From Acidimicrobiales bacterium (GTDB taxonomy: Bacteria > Actinomycetota > Acidimicrobiia > Acidimicrobiales > Bog-793), in assembly GCA_035533595.1 (NCBI GenBank), contig DATLTN010000003.1, positions 1 to 64,000 on the forward strand: DNA of 64,000 nucleotides, given 5' to 3'. Every line of letters begins with the position of its first letter. Position 1 is the stretch's first letter. Of this stretch, positions 58,887-64,000 are shown piece after piece. A program made the translations under genes and the position numbers. Below the pieces are notes generated by a model that was not told where the DNA came from, searched no databases, and saw only the letters and a list, made by a program, of their open reading frames with translations.

Positions 58887-60280
58887 AGGCGGTCGCCGAG
58901 AGCGTCACCGCGCTCTTTTGCGACGAGGCGCTCCCGACGCTGCGCGAGTACACCGCGATCGAGTGCCTCTCGCCCGCCTTCGACGCCGACTGGGAGACCC
59001 ACGGCGCCCTCGACCGCGCCGCCGCGCTGCTCGCCGAGTGGTGCGCGGCGCGCGCCGTCGAGGGCTCGGTCGAGGTCGTCCGCCTCGCGGGGCGGACGCC
59101 GGTGATCCTCGCCGAGCTCCCCGGCGAGGCCGAGCGCGGTACGACCCTCGTCTACGGCCACCTCGACAAGCAGCCGGCGCTCGGCCCCTGGCGGGAGGGC
59201 CTCGCCGCCTTCCGCGCGGTGCAGGAGGGGGACCGCCTCTACGGGCGGGGGACCGCCGACGACGGCTACGCGACCTTCGCCGCCTTCTCGGCGCTCGAGG
59301 CCCTCGCCCGCCACGAGGTCAGCCGCGGGCGGGTCGTCGTGCTCATCGAGGGGAGCGAGGAGAGCGGCAGCCCCGACCTCGACGCCTACCTCGACCACCT
59401 CGCCCCCCGCATCGGCGAGGTCGCCCTCGTGATCTGCCTCGACTCGGGCTGCGCGACCTACGACCGCCTGTGGGTGACGACGTCGCTGCGCGGCGTGCTC
59501 GTCGGCACGCTCACGGTCTCGGTGCTCACCGAGGGGGTGCACTCCGGCCACGCCGGGGGGATCGTCCCCTCCTCGTTCCGCCTCGCCCGTTCGCTCCTCT
59601 CGCGGGTGGAGGACGAGCGCGACGGCTCGATCCTGCTCCCCGAGCTGCTCGGGCCGGGGATCCCCGCCCACCGGCGCGCGCAGATCGCCGAGGTCGCCGC
59701 GCAGTTCGGCGAGGCGGCGGCGGGCCAGTTCCCGCTCGTCGGCGGGCTGCAGCTCTCCGGCGAGGACGCGGCGAGCCGCCTCGAGGCGGGGACCTGGGGC
59801 TCGGCCCTCGAGGTCACCGGCGCCTCCGGCCTCCCCGAGCCGGCCGCCGGCGGCAACGTGCTGCGGCCGAGCACCACCCTCAAGCTCTCGGTCCGCCTGC
59901 CGCCGAACGCCGACGCCGTGGCAGCGGCCGCGGCCCTCACCGCGACGCTCACCGCGGCGCCCCCCGCCGGCGCCGCGGTCACCGTGGCGATGGAGCAGCC
60001 GGGGCAGGGCTGGGACGCGCCGGACAGCGCGCCGTGGCTCGAGGAGGCGCTGCGCGGTGCCTCCCTCGAGCACTTCGGGGAACCGCCGGCGGCGCTCGGC
60101 CTCGGGGGCTCGATCCCGTTCATGGCCGCGCTCGGCCTCCGCTACCCGGGCTGTCAGTTCGTCGCCACGGGCGTCCTCGGCCCGGAGTCGAACGCGCACG
60201 GGCCGAACGAGTTCCTCCACCTGCCGACGGCCTGCCGGGTCGGGGCGGTGGTCGCGGAGGTCCTCGCGGCGGCGCCGTGA
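58883..60280 (+). CDS. M20-family metallopeptidase (dipeptidase-like)
   Basis: 465 aa. The two-zinc site is clear: 'TTLVYGHLDKQPALGPW' (His, Asp), 'GDRLYGRGTADDGYATFAA' (bridging Asp), 'VLIEGSEESGSPDLDAYLDH' (catalytic and metal Glu) and a last His in 'GPESNAHGPNEFLHLPTACR'. The dimer-domain loop has 'GVHSGHAGGIVPSSF'. It belongs to the M20 dipeptidase/carboxypeptidase group, cytoplasmic. GTG 58883 overlaps the methyltransferase stop; an earlier in-frame start is less likely. Substrate dipeptide unknown. Confidence 0.92.
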   Translation: MKAVAESVTALFCDEALPTLREYTAIECLSPAFDADWETHGALDRAAALLAEWCAARAVEGSVEVVRLAGRTPVILAELPGEAERGTTLVYGHLDKQPALGPWREGLAAFRAVQEGDRLYGRGTADDGYATFAAFSALEALARHEVSRGRVVVLIEGSEESGSPDLDAYLDHLAPRIGEVALVICLDSGCATYDRLWVTTSLRGVLVGTLTVSVLTEGVHSGHAGGIVPSSFRLARSLLSRVEDERDGSILLPELLGPGIPAHRRAQIAEVAAQFGEAAAGQFPLVGGLQLSGEDAASRLEAGTWGSALEVTGASGLPEPAAGGNVLRPSTTLKLSVRLPPNADAVAAAAALTATLTAAPPAGAAVTVAMEQPGQGWDAPDSAPWLEEALRGASLEHFGEPPAALGLGGSIPFMAALGLRYPGCQFVATGVLGPESNAHGPNEFLHLPTACRVGAVVAEVLAAAP

Positions 60281-60315
60281 CCCTGGCTCGCAGGCGCTTT
60301 GTTAGCCTCACGCCG

Positions 60316-60786
60316 ATGACAGAACCGGCACGAGCGACCGCCGAGAGCGCCGCGCCGGACGGCTCGGAGACCGTCGCCGGCCTGGCGAGCATGCTGCGCA
60401 TCGCCACGATGCGCCTCGCCCGCCGGCTGCGCGCCGAGCGCAGCGACGAGACCCTCGGCCTCTCCCAGCTCTCGGCGCTCGCCACCCTCGAGCGCTTCGG
60501 CCCGCTCTCGCCGACCGCGCTCGCCGAGCACGAGCGGATCCAACCGCCCTCGATGACGCGCGTCATCGCGGCGCTCGAGAGCCGTGAGCTCATCGCCCGC
60601 GACGCGCACCCGAGCGACCGCCGCCAGTCGGTGATCGCGATCACCGACGCCGGCCGCCACATCGTCGTCGAGGACCGGCGTCGCCGTCAGGCCTGGCTGG
60701 CCCTCATGATCGAGGGCCTCGAGGAGGACGAGCGCGCGCAGCTGCGAAGCGCCCTCCCGCTCCTGCAGCGCTTCAGCGCCTCCTGA
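60316..60786 (+). CDS. MarR-family transcriptional regulator
   Basis: 156 aa. Winged helix: 'GLSQLSALATLERFGPLSPT', 'HERIQPPSMTRVIAALESRE' (recognition helix) and 'HPSDRRQSVIAITDAGRHIV' (wing), the D-x-R-x3 wing motif of MarR. It likely senses a small phenolic or drug ligand as a dimer. ATG 60316 is leaderless: TAGCCT at 60303-60308, 7 nt upstream. A GC-only 12-bp palindrome 10 bp after the stop could be its operator upstream of the next gene or a terminator. Confidence 0.92.
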   Translation: MTEPARATAESAAPDGSETVAGLASMLRIATMRLARRLRAERSDETLGLSQLSALATLERFGPLSPTALAEHERIQPPSMTRVIAALESRELIARDAHPSDRRQSVIAITDAGRHIVVEDRRRRQAWLALMIEGLEEDERAQLRSALPLLQRFSAS

Positions 60787-60796
60787 GCGTCGCCGC

Positions 60797-60808
60797 GCCC
60801 TCGAGGGC
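60797..60808. promoter_or_regulatory. 12-bp perfect palindrome between marR and dehydrogenase gene
   Basis: GCCCTCGAGGGC lies 10 bp after the marR stop and about 40 bp before ATG 60847. It could be a MarR operator controlling the next gene or a short GCCC-TCGA-GGGC terminator stem. Confidence 0.35.
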
Positions 60809-60846
60809 GGGGCGGGCGGGCCGGGGGTTATGGCAGGATCGCCGCC

Positions 60847-61800
60847 ATGACGAGGATCGTGGTGCTCGACGACTACCAGTTCCTGGCAGACGAGCTCGGT
60901 GACTGGGACCGCCTCGGCGAAGAGTTCGAGGTCGACTACCTCCACCGCCACCTGGAGGGCGAGCCGCTGCTCGCCGCGATCGGCGACGCCGAGGTCGTGG
61001 TCGCGATGCGCGAGCGCACCGCCTTCCCCCGCGAGCTGCTGGAGCGCCTGAGCGGTCTCCGGCTGCTCGTCACGACGGGGATGGCGAACGCGGCGATCGA
61101 CCTCGAGGCGGCGACCGCCCTCGGGATCACGGTCTGCGGGACGGCGAGCGGCTCGGACGGCACGGTCGAGCTCACCTGGGCGCTGATCCTCGCCGCCGTG
61201 AAGCAGCTCCGACGCGAGGACGCGGCGATGCGCCGCGGCGCCTGGCAGGAGCACCTCTCCGGCGACCTGAAGGGGGCGACCCTCGGCCTCATCGGCCTCG
61301 GCCGCCTAGGGGGCGCGATGGTGCCGATCGCCAAGGCCTTCGGCATGGAGGTCGTCGCCTGGAGCCAGAACCTGACCGCCGAGCGCGCCGCCGAGGCCGG
61401 GGCGCGCCTCGTCACCAAGGAGGAGCTGCTCGGCGCAGCGGACGTGGTCTCGATCCACCTGAAGCTCGGTGACCGCTCGCGCGGGCTGATCGGCGCCGCC
61501 GAGCTCGCGCAGATGCGCCGCAGCGCCTACCTCGTGAACACCTCGCGGGGGCCGATCGTCGACGAGCAGGCGCTCGTCGAGGCGCTGCGGGGGAACGCGA
61601 TCGCCGGGGCCGCGCTCGACGTCTACGACGTCGAACCGCTCCCCGCGGACCACCCGCTGCTCGCCCTCGACAACGTCGTGCTCACCCCCCACCTCGGCTA
61701 TGCGAGCGAGGCGAACTTCGCCCACTACTTCGCCGACATCGTGGACGACATCGTCGCCTTCGCCACCGGCTCGCCGGTGCGCGTGCTCGCCGCGCCGTAG
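60847..61800 (+). CDS. D-2-hydroxyacid dehydrogenase family protein
   Basis: 317 aa. The Rossmann motif 'LGLIGLGRLGGAMVPIAKAF', the Arg segment 'YLVNTSRGPIVDEQALVEAL' and the catalytic His in 'NVVLTPHLGYASEANFAHYF' identify the NAD-dependent D-2-hydroxyacid dehydrogenase family (SerA/LdhA/hydroxypyruvate reductase-like). It reduces a 2-ketoacid; which one is not visible. ATG 60847 follows CAGGAT at 60834-60839 by 7 nt, again leaderless. It follows marR, which may regulate it. Confidence 0.92.
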   Translation: MTRIVVLDDYQFLADELGDWDRLGEEFEVDYLHRHLEGEPLLAAIGDAEVVVAMRERTAFPRELLERLSGLRLLVTTGMANAAIDLEAATALGITVCGTASGSDGTVELTWALILAAVKQLRREDAAMRRGAWQEHLSGDLKGATLGLIGLGRLGGAMVPIAKAFGMEVVAWSQNLTAERAAEAGARLVTKEELLGAADVVSIHLKLGDRSRGLIGAAELAQMRRSAYLVNTSRGPIVDEQALVEALRGNAIAGAALDVYDVEPLPADHPLLALDNVVLTPHLGYASEANFAHYFADIVDDIVAFATGSPVRVLAAP

Positions 61801-61807
61801 GGGCGCG

Positions 61808-61820
61808 GCCGCTCAGCGGC
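61808..61820. terminator. Small hairpin between convergent genes
   Basis: GCCGC-TCA-GCGGC overlaps the end of the GNAT gene (stop at 61813) just after the dehydrogenase stop at 61800. A weak bidirectional stem without U-tract. Confidence 0.4.
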
Positions 61821-62499
61821 GGTTGCCGACCCCGAGGATCTGCCAGCCGAGGTCCGGGAAGCCGGCCGCCTCGGCGACCGCCGCGGAGGCGGCGTTGTCC
61901 GGGGCGTGCAGGTAGGTGGCGACGGCGCCTTGCTCGTAGATCGCCCGTGATGCCTGCGCGACGAGGGCACGGGCGAGACCCCGGCCGCGGTGCTCGGGCT
62001 CGGTGCCGACGGCGATCTCCCGCCCGAGGCGGTGATGGTCTTTCAGGCCGACCCCCGCCGCGTAGCGGCCGTCGGCGTCGAAGGCGACGAGGACCTCGCC
62101 GGAAAAGGCGGTGAGCCACTCCGGGAGGCGGGGGTCGACCGGCGCGAGCCACTCCCCCGGCTCGCCGAGGCCGACGAGGCGCTTCGCGGCGCGGAAGACG
62201 CCGCGGTGCAGCGTGGCGCCGCGCTCGCCGAGGAGCGCCCCGATGCCCGCCGCGAAGGCCTGCTCGCCCTGTGCGGCGAGACGGCGAGCGGCGTCGAGGA
62301 GCTCGTCGGCGACTGAGACCACGGTGCCCGCGGGCGAGGCGACCCCGACGAACGGCCGCAGCCGGTCGTCCCAGCCCGGCAGGGCGCGAAAGCGCGAGCT
62401 CGTCACCTCGAAGGGCGCCCGCGGCGGCCAGCTGCCGAGGAACTCGGTGAGGAAGGCCGAGAGGCGCTCCTCGAGCTCGCTCTCGGTGGTCTCGGGCAC
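61813..62499 (-). CDS. GNAT-family N-acetyltransferase with N-terminal extension
   Basis: 228 aa. The C-terminal GNAT core has 'EIAVGTEPEHRGRGLARALV' (acetyl-CoA loop R-G-x-G-L-A) and 'YLHAPDNAASAAVAEAAGFP'. The first ~110 residues form a separate domain ('RLSAFLTEFLGSWPPRAPFE', 'FRALPGWDDRLRPFVG') seen in some actinobacterial GNAT proteins but of unknown role. GTG 62499 is preceded by TAGGGT (62512-62507) with 7 nt between, so leaderless; the GTG at 62508 lies inside that box. Substrate unknown. Confidence 0.8.
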   Translation of the reverse strand: MPETTESELEERLSAFLTEFLGSWPPRAPFEVTSSRFRALPGWDDRLRPFVGVASPAGTVVSVADELLDAARRLAAQGEQAFAAGIGALLGERGATLHRGVFRAAKRLVGLGEPGEWLAPVDPRLPEWLTAFSGEVLVAFDADGRYAAGVGLKDHHRLGREIAVGTEPEHRGRGLARALVAQASRAIYEQGAVATYLHAPDNAASAAVAEAAGFPDLGWQILGVGNRR

Positions 62500-62540
62500 G
62501 GCGGGCACCCTACCGGCGCCTCCCCCGCCCGCCGGCGAGC

Positions 62541-64000
62541 TCAGTCCGGGGTGGCGCGCTTCTCGATCACCGCGGTGCGCAGCTCGATGGCCGCGCTGTA
62601 TGTGGGGTCGAGGGCGATCGCCTCGTCGAGGGCCACGAGGGCGAGCTCGGGGGAGCCGAGGTACAGGTGGCAGAGGGCGATGTTGAATTCCCCGACGGGG
62701 CGGGGGCCGTGGCGCTCGCGGGAGCGCTCGAAGAACCACAGCGCCTCGTCGTAGCGGTGGGCGGGCGCGAGCAGGGCGGCGATGCCGTAGGCGAGGTCGG
62801 TCTCCTCGTCGAGGGGAAACTCCATCTCATAGACGCGGTGCAGCACCCGCACCGTCTCGTCGATCCCCTCCTCGAGGGCGTCGACGAGCTCCCGCTCGAG
62901 GCCCCGGTAGATGCGGCGGAGCAGGTAGGGGTCGTAGCCACCGACGCGCAGCACCGCGAGCAGCATCGCGAGGTTGATCCCCTCGCCGGGGTCCTCGAGG
63001 GCGGCGCGGATCGTGAGGTAGAGGTCCTCGGGGCCGAGCTCGGCGATCGCGTTGGCAAACGCCCGCCGCGTCTCGCGCGCGCCGCCGCCGTCGCTGAGGA
63101 GCGCCCCCACGATCAGCCCCGCCGGCAGCGCCTCGGGGAGCAGCAGCGAGCCGCCGCGGTCGAGGAAGGGGCGAGAGAGGACGTCGAGGTCGACGGGGAG
63201 GGAGAACGAGGGGCCGTGGATGCCCATCGCCAGCAGCGCGCCGGGCCGGGGGCACTCCACCCCGTCGACGTTGATCGCCACCGGGCCGGCCGGGATCTCC
63301 GGGATCGTCCCCGCAACCTTCTCGACGATGGCGGCCGCCACCGCCTGCTCGGGGACCTCGCCGGGGCGCTCGCCGATGAGCAGCAGGAGCCGGTCGCGCG
63401 ACAGCTCGAGCAGACGCTCGATCACGAGCAGCGGCGCGCTCGGGAAGAGCAGCCGCCCCTCCTGCTCCTTCGCGAGGCGGGCGAGCAGGGCGTCACGGTG
63501 GTCGCCGCCGAAGCGGTCGGCGCCGATCGGTCGGCGCACGGTGTGCATGAAGAGGCGGTTGAGGAAGTCCGGGGTGTCGAGCTCGAGGGCCGGCTCTTCG
63601 GAGCAGAGGACGACCTCCTCCTCGTAGGCGACGCCGCCCTCGAGGGCGAACAGGTCCTGGGGGAGGACGTCGAAGAGGTAGTTCGCGCAGGCAACGAGGG
63701 GATTGGTGAGCGAACCCGGGGAGAGCTCGACGCCGGAGACCTCGAGGCGCAGCGTGGCCGTCGCCGAGGCGTCGAAGCGGGCGAAGTCGAGCCGCCCCGC
63801 CTCGGCGAGGGGGGTGAGGCGGGGATGGGTCCGCCAGAAGTCGACGTTCTTCTCGGCGAGGTCCGAGAGCACGTAGATGACGCGGAAGGGCGCGGTCGCC
63901 TGCGGGTCGAGGGCGTTCAGGAAGTAGAAGCCGAGGCGGCCGGGGCCCGAGCCGAGCTCGATCACGTAGATCGGCTCGTCGGGGTCGACCGGGCCGAGGC
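62541..64000 (-). CDS. SAM-methyltransferase-like protein with TPR-like C-terminus (partial, N-terminus off window)
   Basis: About 487 codons lie in the window and the frame continues past the right edge. Near the edge 'IYVIELGSGPGRLGFYFL' is methyltransferase motif I, followed by 'APFRVIYVLSDLAEKNVDFW' and 'SLTNPLVACANYLFDVLPQD', as in MidA-like SAM-dependent methyltransferases. The middle is unassigned. The last ~120 residues hold helical pairs ('YDEALWFFERSRERHGPRPV', 'FNIALCHLYLGSPELALVAL') like tetratricopeptide repeats. The pairing suggests a protein-methylating or scaffold role. No start can be given. Confidence 0.65.
   Translation of the reverse strand, partial: LGPVDPDEPIYVIELGSGPGRLGFYFLNALDPQATAPFRVIYVLSDLAEKNVDFWRTHPRLTPLAEAGRLDFARFDASATATLRLEVSGVELSPGSLTNPLVACANYLFDVLPQDLFALEGGVAYEEEVVLCSEEPALELDTPDFLNRLFMHTVRRPIGADRFGGDHRDALLARLAKEQEGRLLFPSAPLLVIERLLELSRDRLLLLIGERPGEVPEQAVAAAIVEKVAGTIPEIPAGPVAINVDGVECPRPGALLAMGIHGPSFSLPVDLDVLSRPFLDRGGSLLLPEALPAGLIVGALLSDGGGARETRRAFANAIAELGPEDLYLTIRAALEDPGEGINLAMLLAVLRVGGYDPYLLRRIYRGLERELVDALEEGIDETVRVLHRVYEMEFPLDEETDLAYGIAALLAPAHRYDEALWFFERSRERHGPRPVGEFNIALCHLYLGSPELALVALDEAIALDPTYSAAIELRTAVIEKRATPD

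Overview
This window is very GC-rich (well over 70% by eye) chromosomal DNA from an actinobacterium-like organism. The evidence is the gene order at 46.8-58.2 kb (glmU, prs, rplY, pth, mfd, a SurA/PrsA-like lipoprotein, mazG, eno, ftsB), which closely follows the Mycobacterium tuberculosis Rv1014c-Rv1026 neighbourhood. An Rpf-type transglycosylase, a ZAS anti-sigma factor, many GTG starts and many leaderless-looking genes (a TANNNT box 6-8 nt before the start codon) agree. The exact lineage cannot be fixed from sequence reading alone; an acidimicrobial-type lineage is a guess.

Layout. 0-3.2 kb: the edge of an ArdC-like gene (mobile DNA flavour), then secreted envelope proteins (CAP-like, L,D-transpeptidase, DUF11-type). 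3.2-3.6 kb: a diverged tandem repeat with an ~89 bp period. 3.6-10.8 kb: an MFS transporter with a fused winged-helix tail, then a copper/cytochrome-oxidase theme: a SCO1-type membrane fusion protein, a secreted protein and a ZAS anti-sigma factor in one operon, divergent from an ECF sigma gene, followed by ctaG. 10.8-24.6 kb: metabolic and aromatic-catabolism genes, including two dihydroxyphthalate decarboxylase-like paralogues, a LigB-type extradiol dioxygenase and 4-hydroxybenzoate 3-monooxygenase, with two aldo/keto reductases, methyltransferases and an MFS efflux pump between them.

25.0-31 kb: a hairpin-rich non-coding stretch ahead of a four-gene operon joined by 4-nt overlaps (divergent Lgt, methyltransferase, M15 peptidase, L,D-transpeptidase), then a membrane protein and a patch of broken genes (YCII, ECF sigma, membrane protein fragments). 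31.3-33.8 kb: an enoyl-CoA hydratase, a gene of unknown function, then a less GC-rich patch with a CcdA/MazF-like toxin-antitoxin pair and a tRNA with anticodon UAA but a short variable arm.

33.7-41.6 kb: a carboxylesterase, an NlpC/P60 hydrolase, a GNAT and a glycosyltransferase operon. 41.6-48.6 kb: a three-domain nucleotidyltransferase-DUF501-Ppx fusion, an Rpf-like protein, a YbjQ-type operon, ftsB and eno. 48.6-58.2 kb: the conserved housekeeping run, in which GlmU lacks its acetyltransferase half and pth has no visible ATG/GTG/TTG start. 58.2-64 kb: a methyltransferase, an M20 peptidase, MarR, a D-2-hydroxyacid dehydrogenase, a GNAT and a partial methyltransferase-like protein with a TPR-like tail.

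No CRISPR array, rRNA or intact insertion sequence was seen. Assignments rest on recognised motifs; no database search was possible.
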